Shown here one piece after another: positions 20,675 to 32,290 of a stretch of DNA of 64,000 bases. The stretch covers positions 36,754,633 to 36,818,632 of the forward strand of contig OX235271.1 of NCBI GenBank assembly GCA_944472155.2. Direction: 5' to 3'. Origin of the DNA: Trichobilharzia szidati (lineage: Eukaryota > Platyhelminthes > Trematoda > Strigeidida > Schistosomatidae). Within the stretch, counting starts at the first letter, position 1. Each line of letters opens with the position of its first letter. The translations under genes were made by a program, and so were the position numbers. The notes under the pieces were generated by a model. The model was not told the DNA's origin. It searched no databases and was given only the letters and a program-made list of their open reading frames with translations.

Positions 20675-21125
20675 AGTCAAAGATTTGGCGCGTCATAAAG
20701 AGCATCTCAAACAAACTACAGACCTTCATCAACAGTTATCTACGCTCAATACCACTCAAGATCAGATGGCCAGCCAGAAAACATCAGCAACAGAGATCTC
20801 TGGCAATGAGCGAACCAACCAGGAACGGATTGTGAAACAAATAGGGAAGAAGAAATGGAGATGGATTGGCTGGCCATACTCTGAGGAAACAATCCATCAA
20901 GTGACATCACTAGACAAGCCATCGCTCGAGTGGAACCCGAAAGGGAAGCGGCGAGTTGGTCGTCAGTGCGAGGGTGGGTGATTTGGAGGAGGTCATGTGA
21001 AGAGGAGATGAAAACGTGTGGGCAGACTTGGAGCCAGGTGAAGACTCTAGCAGAGAACCGAACGCAATGGAGACGCACGGTTGAAGCCCTATGTTCCTCT
21101 AGGAATTAAAGGAAATAATAATAAT
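20675..21125 (+). pseudogene. RTE-2 LINE 3' fragment, young
   Basis: Frame pieces SNKLQTFINSYLRS, KKWRWIGWPYSEETIHQ and LEWNPKGKRRVGRQ span the C-terminus of the protein, then the 3' terminus GAAGCCCTATGTTCCTCTAGG and an (AAT)n-type tail. Almost identical over ~430 bp to 62366-62803, so both derive from a recently active source. Single-base frameshifts break the frame. Confidence 0.75.
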
Positions 21126-22215
21126 TCTAGTCAAAGACTCGAGAGAGAGGTGGGTCAGCATTGTCTATCTTGTCTGTCTAGGCCTCCGGGTAGTATCCCA
21201 ATCCTAGTTGCGCAACTATTGAGTTACTCTAATCATGACCAATGTGTACATTTGATAATATATCAGTTAGTTAGAAATATTTAATCACTACATATCACTA
21301 CATTAAGCTTAGAGCTTACTTCATATTACACAAAATTTTATCAGTACAAAAAAGACTAGACACAAGATAACAATAATAATATACACACATTTAGATAAAA
21401 TTAACTATTTTTTAAATGACCGATTAAAATTTTCAACCTATAATTTGTAACAATTGAGACACATATATATGTATATATAATGATGATATAAGGGTAGGTA
21501 ACATATAAATAGCTTAATACTATGAATAGGTCTCTAATAGTCAATGCTGGAATCAGTGATGATTATATGTATGCGTTTTATTTGCTTACAATTCGACTAC
21601 AGATGTAAATGTAAAGTTAATACCATTGCCAAATTGATGTGCATGAGTGCGTACGTGAGTACGTACTTGCCGCCCATGCGTGTTTGTGTACAGGCTTATG
21701 TGTATGTGTGTGTTTGTGTAAGTGTCTATCGGTACACCAAACATGTGTTTAGATGTAAAATGAACACTCATAATTACAGTAATAAATAACGTTCCATTCT
21801 CGAATATACACAATATATGCCATAAATCGACGACATACAACCACACACACACATACATACATACACACGCACACGTGTATACGTATATTTACACGTGAAA
21901 TGTGACGAGAATAGAAAAAACACCATTTTTTTTGGCCAGATGTTTAAAATTCACTTGATAGCGTAACAACAATAACACTGAACAAAACCACATATTACGT
22001 AATTGTATATATTGTGTGAATACTATAACAACGAATAGACAAGATTGTGAATAGATATATAATCGAAAAACTACACTGGACCTATTTAAAAAAATTGTAG
22101 TAGTGAGAATATGGTTGGGAAAAGTGAAACAATGAAACAGTCATTATTTTTCCATTCATACACAGAAAGGACACACTTATCACAATTAAATCTGTCACGG
22201 TGTAACTACGGTGTA
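21126..22215. other. AT-rich sequence with microsatellites
   Basis: No gene. Contains a TG/CA-rich stretch (21660-21730), TA/TG runs near 21465-21485 and an AC/ATAC repeat at 21840-21885. Confidence 0.5.
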
Positions 22216-22455
22216 TATGTCGGTGGTTCAGTGGTAGAATACTCTCTCTCTCTAACCACGTCCCCCTCCATATGACCTGGGGTTCGATCTCTGGTCGGTG
22301 CACTCCTAGACATCATCAAGCCGGTAGTAAGGCCGGTTAAAAGAGGGAAGGTTGTGTGTGTGGTGAGGCTAGCAAATCCATCCAGTAAAAATAAAACCAC
22401 TGCTACCGAAATTTCAAACCTCTAGCTTGAAGCCCTAGGCTCCACTAGGAACGGG
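22216..22455 (+). repeat. Diverged SINE-A copy
   Basis: Head TCGGTGGTTCAGTGGTAGAA, B box GGTTCGATCTC, body GAGGGAAGGTTGTGTGTG, tail CTTGAAGCCCTAGGCTCCAC. The anticodon-region palindrome is replaced by a CT-rich run, so this may be a distinct subfamily. Confidence 0.7.
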
Positions 22456-22704
22456 AATTATATAACTACGACAAATCAATATTGACGAATGTGTTGACGG
22501 CAATCACTAGTAACCGATACATACTTATACACACTGAGACTACAACAAATATCATTGAATTCCATTGTGAATACAATAGCCTTTGAAGTGTGCTGAATGC
22601 TATTCACTACTCAAATGTTACTTTGAGGAAATTTGATTGATTTCGAGTTTAACCACGAATTAGCTTCACTCAAGATAATCACTGAAAACCAGGGAGCACT
22701 GGAT

Positions 22705-22935
22705 CGGGGGTTCCAGTGGCTGAATAGTCTAAGAACTCGCCTCGTAACTGGAAGGTCCTGGGTTCGAACCCTAGTGGGTGCATACTGATAAAGAGTCCCA
22801 AACTAGGATGAAACAGGTTTTCAAAGGTTCTCTGACTGATGTCAACTCGTGATCACACTTTTAGTCGATTGGTTGGATGAGTCACGAGGTCAAATTGTAA
22901 CTTGAAGATCCTGGGTTCGATCTTCATTTAACTGT
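22705..22935 (+). repeat. SINE-B copy plus a second B-box fragment
   Basis: 22705-22855: A-box region CCAGTGGCTGAATAG, B box GGGTTCGAACCC, module TACTGATAAAGAGTCCC with GGATGAAAC, but helix III and the 3' helix I strand are deleted, joining directly to GGTTTTC. A second tRNA-like fragment (GATCCTGGGTTCGATC) follows at 22905. Confidence 0.65.
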
Positions 22936-23134
22936 ACTTCTAGTAAGTATTATTGTCCTGAATGAAACTCAGAGCTAGAGTCTATCTTTTCAAACATCAG
23001 TGTATCATACACTAAGCTATAGGATCATGACTAACCTCTTTACAATGGGTATGATTTTATCTTCTTTAACAGTACTGAACTCAATTTCAATGAATAGCAA
23101 TGCATACTTCGTTTCCAAGTGAATTATCTTTATC

Positions 23135-23410
23135 CCATTGAATTCCGAGAACATAATACTTCTCAATAGGACGTCTCCACTTCATCCTGTTCTCTACATT
23201 CCTTTTTGACTGGTTTTACGACTGTCCATAAGCTTTCATCGCCACTTCTACACACGATCTGCTCAATGCCACCCTTGTAGCCACTCCCAACTGGCTGTTT
23301 CTAATTCAGGCTCAACTCGAACAATAGCCTGGCACGCAATGTCACCCAACCATCTGCTCAGTGTGTGTCCGATTCATCTGCACTTTCTTTTCAAGTAAAC
23401 TTCGACAGAT
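23135..23410 (-). pseudogene. RTE-2 LINE 3' remnant
   Basis: C/T-rich inverted copy matching 19484-19745 (ATTCTCTACAT ... CCATAAGCTTTCATCGCC ... CACGCAATGTCACCC). Old. Confidence 0.55.
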
Positions 23411-23439
23411 CAGTCAGTCTACCAATAGGCTCTGACTAT

Positions 23440-23625
23440 TGAATGGTAGTGTTCTTCGGGTTCGATTCCCGGTTGGTTAGCATACTCTTAAAACTAGCCC
23501 GGTCGATAGTAAGCTCGGGAGAAAGAGAAGGTTGGGTGTGAGACTTACAGGCACCCCTCCCCCACGTCCATCCCGCCCCCCCACCCGTGGAAATAACACC
23601 ATCATCGCTAATGCAACCTCAAAAA
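23440..23625 (+). repeat. SINE-A-related remnant
   Basis: B box GGGTTCGATTCCCGG, then CTAGCCCGGTCGATAGTAAG, AGAGAAGGTTGGGTGTGAG, ending in a C-rich tract. The body resembles 33055-33265 more than standard SINE-A, so these two may be one sub-lineage. Confidence 0.5.
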
Positions 23626-23659
23626 GCCTGTGTTCACTCGTAATGCAAGGGGAATGACA

Positions 23660-24460
23660 AACAAAAATCGGTTTTGGTTACAGGATTTTCATCATGAGCT
23701 GACATTAGTTAGAGAACCATTGGAAAACCTAGGAGTACTGGGCAACTGTTTCGTCCTAGTTTGGGACTCTTCATCAGCACGCACCAACTGGGATTCGAAC
23801 CCAGGACCTTCTGGTTACAAGACGAGCTCGTATACCATTAAGCCAATGGGACCCGATCCAGTGGCCCATGAATTCCAACTTCTGCCAATTCACGACATAG
23901 CACGACCCCTAGCCAATGTCTTCGGCGAGTATTTGTCCTCATACCCGACCTGCTGCACCTTACTGGTCACGACTTCTCACTAGAACACCAAGTAACTACC
24001 TACCTACCTGAATAGGGCAAGTCGCTAGTGAGCATCTCATTGGTATTCAAGTGTTGGTTTGTAGGGATTTGATTGGTTACAGGATTTTCATCATGATCTG
24101 ATATTGGTTAGCTGACATCATGAGAAATCGTGACCAGTAGGGTGCAGCAGGTCGGGGGTGAGGACAAATACTCTCCGAAGACATTGGCTAGGGGTAGCGC
24201 TATCTCGTGAATTGGCAGAAGTTAAAATTCATGGGCCATTGGATCAGGTCCCAGTGGCTTAATGGTCTACGAGCTCCCCTTATAACCAGAAGGTCCTGGG
24301 CTCGAAACCTGGAGGCAGGTGCTAACTGTGAAGAGTCCCAAACTAGGACGAAACAGCTGTCCAGTACTCCCTGCAGGTTTTCCAATGGTTCTCTAACTAA
24401 TATCAGCTCATGATGAAAATCCTGTAACCAATCAAATCCCTACAAACCAACACTTGAAAA
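23660..24460. repeat. SINE-B large palindrome
   Basis: A full minus copy (about 23660-24040), a minus 3'-tail piece fused to its 5' end (about 24045-24110), and a full plus copy (24115-24460). The arms are ~340 bp and share the 5' leader (GTGACCAGTAGGGTGCAGC; GAATTGGCAGAAGTT), tRNA-like part, module and tail. In the minus copy helix I is GTGCTG/CAGTAC; in the plus copy position 3 is deleted. The fusion of one copy's 3' tail to another's 5' end implies a tandem or circular intermediate. Confidence 0.75.
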
Positions 24461-24689
24461 ATCAGTTTTATTGGATGATGAAAAGATACATTGTACTTTT
24501 AAGTAAACACCTACTACATATACAGTAAGATGAAGACGACTTATTAATGACCAGACAACCTTTAAGTTTAAGTATTTAGTCTAGGTTGTACAGAAAAAAT
24601 AAGGTGAACTACACAAAACAGAATAAGTCATGTAACATTAATTTGAAACAGTCTCAGAATCACCTGCGTTAAATAAACAGATACAGAAA

Positions 24690-24905
24690 ATAGTATTTAT
24701 AAAAAAACAACATATTTTTGACTGAGAGAGATGTTGGTATCCTAACCGTTCCATTTATTTTTTGGCTTGATTTTCTTTTTTCATTCGGTGAATCTTTTAA
24801 ATTCAATTTAGACTCAGTCTCTGGGGTGGTGGTGGTGGTGATGATGGTGATGGGTGGAGATTGACAACGATGTGGAGTCAATGTATCTTTCAGCCACACA
24901 CGCAC
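24690..24905 (-). other. Possible host coding fragment
   Basis: Open on the minus strand with a compositionally plausible peptide (LKDTLTPHRCQSPP, a Thr run coded by a CCA/CAC-type repeat, SKLNLKDSPNEKRKSSQK). No retroelement match and no strong splice signals. It could equally be a chance frame over a microsatellite (GGT)n at 24820-24845. Confidence 0.2.
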
Positions 24906-25049
24906 ACAAAAACTAGTTCAATCAGACATCATGTGAATACCTACAATGTTGAGGGGAATTTTGACTAATTTTTACTCAAATTAGCAGCATAGTTAGTTTT
25001 ATGTTATGTGTAAGACAAATTTAACATTTTCGTGATTGGATAAAGTCAT

Positions 25050-25205
25050 AGTAGTTGAATAGACAACGAGTTCGCCTTGTCACCTGAAGGTCTAAAAGGT
25101 CGATCCTTGGTGGGATTCTAGGCGTGCACACTGATGAAGAGTCGGAAACAAAGGTGAAGAAAAACAGCTAGCCAGTACTCTTTGGTTCTCTAACTGAAGT
25201 CAATT
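25050..25205 (+). repeat. SINE-B copy
   Basis: A-box region TGAATAGACAACGAG, B-box GGTCGATCCTTGG, module with CACTGATGAAGAGTCGG and an insertion before the 3' half, helix I strand CCAGTACTC retained. Old. Confidence 0.6.
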
Positions 25206-25482
25206 CCTATTCAAACGTCTCCTTGTTTTGACTGTGCAAAAGTCTAGTCTAGACATTTATGAAGTAGTCCTGAATTTAGCAATAAAACTGACTTCATTAC
25301 TTCCGTCTAGTGAAATTTAAGTTCGTAAATATAGACGAATCATTCAAAAATATTTTTAAAAAAAACATCATGAGGAATTTAGTGTACCTCATTAAAGTCA
25401 TATACACAGAAAAAAATAAAATTTAAATATGAAATATAGGACATCATATAAAATCAAATTAAAATCTCCCATTGAATCATAC

Positions 25483-26672
25483 AGAAGAAAAAAATGTTCA
25501 GAGAAGAGTTACTCTTTCCAGCGATATCATTTTCAAGCTCTAAAGTCGTATATATAAAAAATTATCTTAGCAACGAAAGAAACTTTTCCACAGAAAGCGT
25601 TAATCCATTAGACACAGTAACAAAATTATATCAGTAGATTGTGTGACGTAATGTACTTGACGAGATTGCGTAGAAGTCAACCAAGTGAACCGGTACACCA
25701 ACTAAAGTCATCTGCGGAATTCATGAAAATCTTGTTTAAGGAGGTATGAATCAAACTTCTACACACCGTAGAAGCAATGGTGGCAATCCTTATATCAAAT
25801 CATGAACTCTGCATATAAATAGAAGACTGTTTGTTCAGACAGTGAATGTAACATGGACTTAATCTGTCTTAACACTTTATTATCATGCATAATATTACTC
25901 TCCCATCTGACACTCTTATATTTCTACTTCACATTACTACTGTTCTTAGCTCAACTGTCTTTCAATCGTACTTGACTTCTTTCTATTCAATCATGCCAAT
26001 TGCATAAAATCACACAATTTTTACTTTTAAAAAAGTTTGTAATCCAGTTTCTCCCAGATTAACGTTTTCTGTATTGCGTAATCACTATCCAAAATTTGCA
26101 ATTCTAATAATGATAGATCTTTGGAAACATTCCTTTTGATTGGTGGATGGTGACTAGCAATGGAATCCAATATGCGGATTTTGTCCTACTTGAGACTCGT
26201 CAACTGGATGTACCTGCATTCCCCAATGAGTGATGATGTTCCCAACGAGGCTCGAACCCAGTGCCCATAGTTTCGTACGTCAAAGAGTAATCCAACAGGC
26301 CACTTGGGCCACGTGAGCCACCTCTTGTACAACGGGTTATATTCGGTTCGAGCCTCGGTGGGAACATCACTCACTGGGGAATGCAGGTACATCCAGCTGA
26401 CGGAATCCACATCCTGGATTCCACTGCTACTCACCATTCACCAATTACCTTCTAATTACTTGCCCAGACATCATCGAAGCATCTGCACAAGAAACCGACA
26501 TGTCAACCTGAGACCGGGCACTTCGGTCCAGTCAATCGACAGGAAAACCTAAAATTGAATTAAATGACATTCCTTATGTTGCTATGACGGCTTACTAAAT
26601 ATATGCGCAATTGTAGAGCTTGAGAATGATATCGCTGGAAGCAGTAACTCTTCGCTGAAACATCTTTTTTTA
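25483..26672. repeat. Inverted arms enclosing a Sm-alpha pair
   Basis: 25483-25555 and 26600-26672 are inverted copies of a ~70-bp sequence (right arm GAGCTTGAGAATGATATCGC). Similar segments appear at 55080-55130 and, loosely, beside PLE coding at 49210. Between the arms no PLE reading frame is visible, only AT-rich DNA and the Sm-alpha pair. Probably a PLE terminal-repeat remnant. Confidence 0.5.
26141..26555. repeat. Sm-alpha-like SINE, inverted head-to-head pair
   Basis: Minus copy 26141-26335 with tRNA-like part and hammerhead (core TTGACGA, G12 changed to A), then plus copy 26336-26555 starting at the B box (GGTTCGAGCCTCGG), with the spacer CACTCACTGGGGAATGCAGG, a hammerhead lacking helix II (CCAGCTGACG joins GAATCC), helix I CTGGATTCCAC and the full 3' tail (CAGACATCATCGAAGC). 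Both ribozymes are dead. Confidence 0.75.
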
Positions 26673-26679
26673 CATTATA

Positions 26680-27232
26680 CATAAACGTAAAAATACCGCG
26701 CAAAAACCGACATATAACAATCATGATGATAAAGGGATAGATCCACTGTTAACTGTGTATGACATTTATTAGTAGTGATGTCTATAAAAGTTGGATTGTA
26801 TGAAAGGGTTAAGAATGACGCATAAACGCACATGTAGATACCCACATAGACGAATACATACTTATGTGTGTGTGTGTGAAGAAAACTTTACACAGTAATG
26901 CGTAGGTTTACTAACCTTGTCACCATTAATGACAAGAAAGTAGTTATTTTACACAAAAGAAATTCAATATTCAACGTCATATTAACCTCAACAACCACAC
27001 GGAAAGATAGATCACATAAATATACTACTACTTTTAAAATTTATCCTTTATCAATATTCAATGGTTAGTACAGTAGAAAATTAACATTTACAGAATGGTT
27101 GTGTCATCAGCAAGGCAGTATGAGGCTCGATTGCTTCTGAAGAAAGTGAACACCAACTTTTGAGAAAGAGTTTATACAACTGAAATATAAACACCTCATA
27201 CTGTACTTCTGCAGGTAATAGAACAGAGTAAA
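26680..27232. other. Unassigned sequence
   Basis: AT-rich; short (TG)n at 26860-26878. No gene seen. Confidence 0.45.
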
Positions 27233-27765
27233 TTATTGAAAACTAGGGAGCGCTAGCCAGATGTTTCGCCCAGGTTTAGGACTCTTCAGCAATACGCATT
27301 CATGGGGTTCAAACTCAGGACATCCTGGTTACGAGGCGAGCTCATAAGCTATTCAGCCACTTGAGTCAGAATTCAATGATCCATGAATCCGAACTTCTGT
27401 CAATTTGTGATTTTAGCTCGACCGCCGACCAGTGCCATTGGACAGTATTTGTCGTCACACTCCACCTGATGGACTCCACTGGACACAACTTCTCACTAGA
27501 ATTTTGGGCAACTTCTTCCTGTAGATTGATTCTGCAAGTTTTAGGTCACAGCATCTGGATGATCAATGAACTCACTTTTTAACCTGAAGGTCCTGAGCTC
27601 AACCGCTAGTGGGATCATAGTTATGTACTGCTGAAGATTCCCAAAACTAGGGCGAAACATCTATCCACTACTCCCGGTTGGTTTTCAATGGTTCTCTAAA
27701 TGAAGTCAGTTCGTGATCAAGCATAAAATCAATCAAATCAATACTTTGAAAACAATAAATTATAT
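27233..27765. repeat. SINE-B inverted head-to-head pair
   Basis: Minus copy 27233-27510 (module core CTGAAGA) followed by a plus copy 27525-27765 (core CTGAAGA at 27631-27637). Both keep C3. Old copies, with helix mismatches. Confidence 0.7.
27625..27671 (+). ncRNA. Hammerhead-like module of SINE-B retaining C3
   Basis: Helix I GTACTG/CACTAC (one mismatch), core CTGAAGA (all invariant positions present), helix II TTCC/GGGC (weak: outermost pair mismatched), GAAAC, helix III ACATCTAT (one mismatch), C17. Catalytic residues are intact but helix II and III are compromised. Confidence 0.5.
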
Positions 27766-27814
27766 TTGAGGTGATGAAGAGAATACAGCTAAGTGACAAA
27801 TACACAAGCGAAAG

Positions 27815-27815
<1 letters not shown>

Positions 27816-27849
<34 letters not shown>
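27816..27849. repeat. (AT)n microsatellite
   Basis: About 17 AT units directly upstream of a PLE coding remnant. Confidence 0.95.
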
Positions 27850-27854
<5 letters not shown>

Positions 27855-27905
27855 TCGACATTATCCCGATCAAACTGATGTCCATAATTATCAATATGCA
27901 TTGAT

Positions 27906-29205
27906 ATGAAAGAGTGTATATCATGCGACCATTCTATCAATTCGTCAATCCAACTTTTAGAGAAAATCAAAAACATTCAAGTAGAAGACAATGAAATAAT
28001 GGTGTCCTTTGATGTCACAGCATTATATACTTCAATTAGTCTAAAACTAGCAAAAGAAACTATGCAACAATTACTCTATAGTAATGAAAACATAAAAACG
28101 CAATTTTCAACTTGGACAGAACTCATAAAATTATGCCTTACAACATACTTCCAACTCAATACTCAAATATATGCACAGATAAAGGGAACACCAATGGGAT
28201 CGCTCATATCAGGATTATTAGCTGAAGCCGTCATGCAAAGATTAGAATTAATAGCTCTACCTATAATTAAACCAAAAATCTGGATACGTTAGGTTGATGA
28301 TACATTTGTAATAATTAAGAGAAATCATTTAGAATATACCCATAAATTAATAAACAACATATTTGAAGACAGCAAATTCACAAGAGAAGAAGAATTAGAT
28401 AAAAAAAAATCCCACATTTTTAGATGTCTTAATCAGAAGAACCAACACAGGAAATTTAGAAACACAAGTATACAGAAAATCAACTCACACAGATCAAATA
28501 CTCAACTATACTAGCAATAACCCAATTACCCACGAAAGAAACTGTGTGCAGATATTGTTTAAAAGAATTCAAACACACTGTAGCACCCAAGCATTGAAAA
28601 GAATGGAAGAAAAATACCTAATAACGATCTTCAAAAAGAATGGTTATCCACAAAATTTCATCAAAAAGTGTTTAAAGTCGAATCAAAACACCAACAAGAA
28701 ATCATCATCAAAGACCACAAGAAAATTCAACCTACCATATATAAAAAACATCTCTCAAATAACAGCTAGAATATTAAGACCGTTTGAAATAGATATCGCA
28801 CACAAGCCAGTCAAATCACTTCATTCGGTTTTGTGTCAACCGAAAGATCCAACAGAAAAAGGAGATAAAATTAATACTATTTACAAAATAAATTGTATGA
28901 ACCGTAATAGACATTACATCGGCCAAAGTGGGTGTCCCTTTCGAATCAGAATCCAGGAACACAAATCAGCTGTGAAAAGACAAGATATATATTCCTGTTT
29001 CATACCAATGCATGTAGATAATTGCGGACATCAGTTTGATTGGGATAATGTCGACATTTTAGACAGAGGAAACACCAAAAGTGCAGTCAGGGAATTCATA
29101 GAAGCCTGGTACTCAAACGAATATGCAATCAACAAACATATCAATCAATATAAACCAAATATATACCAAATAATAAAAAGTAGATCATGTGACCAGAAAG
29201 TTTAA
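27906..29205 (+). pseudogene. Penelope-like element RT and GIY-YIG endonuclease
   Basis: 27906-28292: RT with SFDVTALYTSI (block A) and GTPMGSLISGLLAEAVM (block B). A TAG at 28290-28292 interrupts just before VDDTFVIIKR (active site; ~28293). The frame shifts in a run of A residues near 28400, after which PTFLDV-like and VYRKSTHTDQ sequence continues. 28546-29205 is a 219-codon frame with a basic linker, IYKINC, HYIGQSGCPFRIRIQEHK (GIY-YIG) and EFIEAWYSNEYAINKHI. RT, active site and nuclease blocks are all present, broken only by one stop and one frameshift. Confidence 0.85.
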
Positions 29206-29425
29206 AATCCAAGTCCATAGAAAACGATCAATACACATATGTAAAGATGGTTACCGGGAGGAGATGCAATCCTATTTATCACTCATGGAAAATTTAAATC
29301 AGTTGGTTCAGTTTATGCTAAAAAAAGTTGCGCTGAAGGGAGATGTTGTCCAGAAGGACGATGAGGGCTCCGCAGCTAAACCAACCAACCAGCTCAGAGA
29401 ACACTACTAATTGTAAATCATCCAC
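29206..29425 (+). repeat. PLE 3' untranslated segment
   Basis: Shared with 44052-44245 (TGGTTACCGGGAGGAGA, TTGTCCAGAAGGACGA, CAGCTCAGAGAACACTA). TTGTCC-AGAA-GGACGA forms a hairpin preceded by CTGAAG, loosely hammerhead-like, but the second GAAAC-type block is not conserved between copies. Confidence 0.5.
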
Positions 29426-29481
29426 CTGAGCTACAAACCTTCTGTATTATATTAGCAATTCGCATATTATGAATAAGACAT

Positions 29482-29716
29482 AATTTTTTTTTTCCTTCAC
29501 GTTCCCCAGCGGAACATAGGGCTTCAAGCTAGTGACTTGAAGATTCTGTAGCACTGTTCATTTTACAGGATGGGGTTGCTAGCCTCATGCCCAACCTTTC
29601 CTCTTCACCAGCATTATTTCTGGCTTAGCGAGGTAAAGGAGTGCGTCGGCCGGGGATCGCACCCCGGACCATGTGCATGGTCGGGGAGCGTCCTAACCGC
29701 TATGCCACCGACGCAC
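29482..29716 (-). repeat. SINE-A copy with perfect TSD
   Basis: Full-length, inverted. Flanks AATAAGACAT at 29472-29481 and 29717-29726 are identical. One notable change in the B box (GATCGCACCCC inverted). Poly-A appears as a T run at 29484-29493. Confidence 0.9.
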
Positions 29717-29726
29717 AATAAGACAT

Positions 29727-30364
29727 GATATTAATTGTTTACTGATTGATTGAATAAAATTCAACTTTCGGTGTTTTATTTTAGTCAGTCGAATAAAATA
29801 TACTTCTCTGATAGATTGAACTTCTGTATTGATTATTTCCAGAGTATTGTACAACAACAACAACAACAACAGAAGTCCTCATCCCTGTCATCAGTTAAAC
29901 TAAAAGTAGTGAAATGCTGATACAATTTGTCCTTCTCTTACCTTTTATCTGCAATTTTTATGTAAAAAAAGGATTGTGTTCAAGTATGCTATGCCATCAC
30001 ACACTAATCACACCTTGACCTATAAACATATACTTCTCGTACAAGTTCACCTACAACACAATAAACAAATTTTAAAGTTTCAACTAATTGTTGTCTCTTT
30101 CTCATAAAAATGACACTAGTAAAGAGAGAGAGAGAGAGAAAACAACAACAACTTCTATATTTAGTGAGGAAGACCCACTTTAACACTCCTATAGCATGCA
30201 TACATATAGTTGACACCATTATAACAAGGCTGTATATTTTCAATTTAAACAAACAAACATAATAGAGACTGTGATTAAGTGTGTTTCTGTAAATAAAAGG
30301 TGTATACGTATACAAGGTATATATATGTAATACTAACTAGTTCAGCTGAGTAGTTATTCACTGT
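29727..30364. other. Unassigned sequence with microsatellites
   Basis: (AAC)n at 29851-29870 and (GA)n at 30123-30139. No supported gene. Confidence 0.45.
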
Positions 30365-31095
30365 TACCAGTTAATTTAAACAGTGTTTATACCAGTGACG
30401 TCGGTCGGTTTTCAACGTAGAACTTTGCACATATGTGCGGCACTTCAAGTCGCTACACTCCCTCCGTGTAGCACACAAAGCAAGAGAACAAAGTAGAAGA
30501 AATGCATAATACAGACAGTAAACAGAGGTGTGAGACAAAGGTATAGTAATAACGAAGAACAAAACAGTTTCATTGGAAATCATGAGTCACAAGGAGTGGA
30601 TGCATCTGCGCCAGCCATTGAGAACGATTTTGAGCCATGTCACCAATTGTTTCCAACCATTGGTTTTTACCGTCCCGAGGACCCAAACCAGTCAGGAAGC
30701 CAGTCTACACCTTCCTACGTGACTGCCTTACACTAACTGTTGTAGATTTCATTGACTGGTTCCATGTTTTCGTTTGACCGCCACTAGCTCTTTTCCAGCC
30801 TGACCAATCCTATTTCAGCTAACATTGCCCATTGTCGAGGAAGGCGATGACAACGCATACGTAACACGTGTCCTAACCATCTCAGTCGATGTAATTTCAC
30901 AGTCTCGTCGACTGATTTCCCCTCCTTACCTAGCACTCGACGCCTAACCTCAATATTGCTCACCTTATCATACCACTTCACGCGGGAGATAGAATGCAGA
31001 TACCTATGATCAAAGACAGCTAATCTTTTCATGTCTTCCACTCTTAATGGCCAGGTCTCACAGCCATAAAGGAGGAAGGAGCGGAGATTAAGCAT
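30365..31095 (-). pseudogene. RTE-1 LINE 3' fragment
   Basis: Minus-strand protein blocks YGCETWPLRVEDMKRL, FDHRYLHSISRVKW, VSNIEVRRRVLG and LRWLGHVLRMRCHRLP (31095-30784), then the 3' UTR to 30365. The 103-codon frame is open and fairly well kept. 5'-truncated. Confidence 0.75.
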
Positions 31096-31099
31096 TCAG

Positions 31100-31524
31100 A
31101 GTTGATGCACTCAGATATTGATTCAGTTGGCTAGAATGGCTGATTGGAACTGCATAAAGTTTATATAGATTTGATTGGAATATCAAACAGTTGACTAACA
31201 ATGATTAACTTTGAGATGGCTTACTTGCAGTGCGATGAGGATCCCCCTTAGATACTAGGGGAACATATGCACCAAAACATTTTACAGTAACAGTCATATA
31301 ATTACAGCTCTATATAAGTTGGAAAATATGGGTAGCTAAATTCTGAATCAGTGATGTATTGTGGAATTGTTGATTTTAGCTGCTTCATTCCCTCTCCCGA
31401 CCCCCCCCCAAAAAAAATAAAATGAAACACCTGTCCAGTGTTCTTTGCGTCACGCTGATTCTCATTACATGAGGAATATAATCTTATCCTAGGTCACAGG
31501 TTTGATGACGCATTGATCTCACTT
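31100..31524. other. Unassigned sequence
   Basis: No gene. A C-run then A-run at 31400-31420. Confidence 0.4.
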
Positions 31525-32035
31525 AGAGAACCATTGAAAACCGGGAAGTACTAGATAGATGTTTTTGACGCTTAAGCAGTATGCACTCATGACTCCACAA
31601 GAGGTCGAAGCCAGGACCTTCATTTGACAAATTGAGCTCATTGATCATTCAGTCACTGGTACGGAGTCCAATAACCACCTGTGAATTCTAACTTCTGTAA
31701 ATCTGCGATTTTTATCGCCATCGCCTGCCACTGTCAACAGTGAGCATTTGTCCTCACACTCCACCTGGTGGACTCTACTGGTCACGACCACCTCTCAATA
31801 GATCTCCAGGCTACTTCATTCTGTAGTCAGTCATCAGTGAGCATCAGATTAAGTTCCTTGCCTCGTAACCTGAGGGTCCTGGGTTTGACTCCCGGTCGGG
31901 TCATGGGTGCATACCGATGAAGAATTTCAAACTAGAACGAAACACCTGTCCAGTACTCCCTGTTGAGGTTTTCAATGGTTCTCTAACTGATACCAATCCA
32001 CGATCAAACCCCTATAAGATAAAATTTGGAAACAC
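31525..32035. repeat. SINE-B inverted head-to-head pair
   Basis: Minus copy 31525-31855 with the complete leader, followed by a plus copy (31857-32035) starting inside the tRNA-like part (CTTGCCTCGTAACCTGAGGG). Plus module: CATACCGATGAAGAATTTC ... GAACGAAACACCTGTC, with C17 then CAGTAC. Confidence 0.7.
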
Positions 32036-32139
32036 ATAGAATCTTGAAACTCTAGGTGGAAGTTCTGCTACTTTTTTATTCATTTAGCCGAAGACACGAT
32101 TACAGCACTGTTATCCTTTTGAGTGGTAATGTCTATGAG

Positions 32140-32290
32140 TACAGAAATGGATGGCACGGGTCCGAATCCCCGAGATTGCACATACTCCTCGCTGACAAAA
32201 GCTAATCGACAGGAAATCTAACTCCAAGGATTCCTGTTGATCACTTTCAACCACCTAGCTTTAAATTACTATCACATTTAGAAAGAATTG
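32140..32290 (+). repeat. Diverged SINE-C copy
   Basis: B-box region GGTCCGAATCCCCGAG, ribozyme relic CTCGCTGACAAAAGC ... GGAAATCTAACTCCAAGG, then GATTCCTGTTGATCAC. The CTCCAAGG end matches the intact copy at 38478-38485. Confidence 0.5.
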
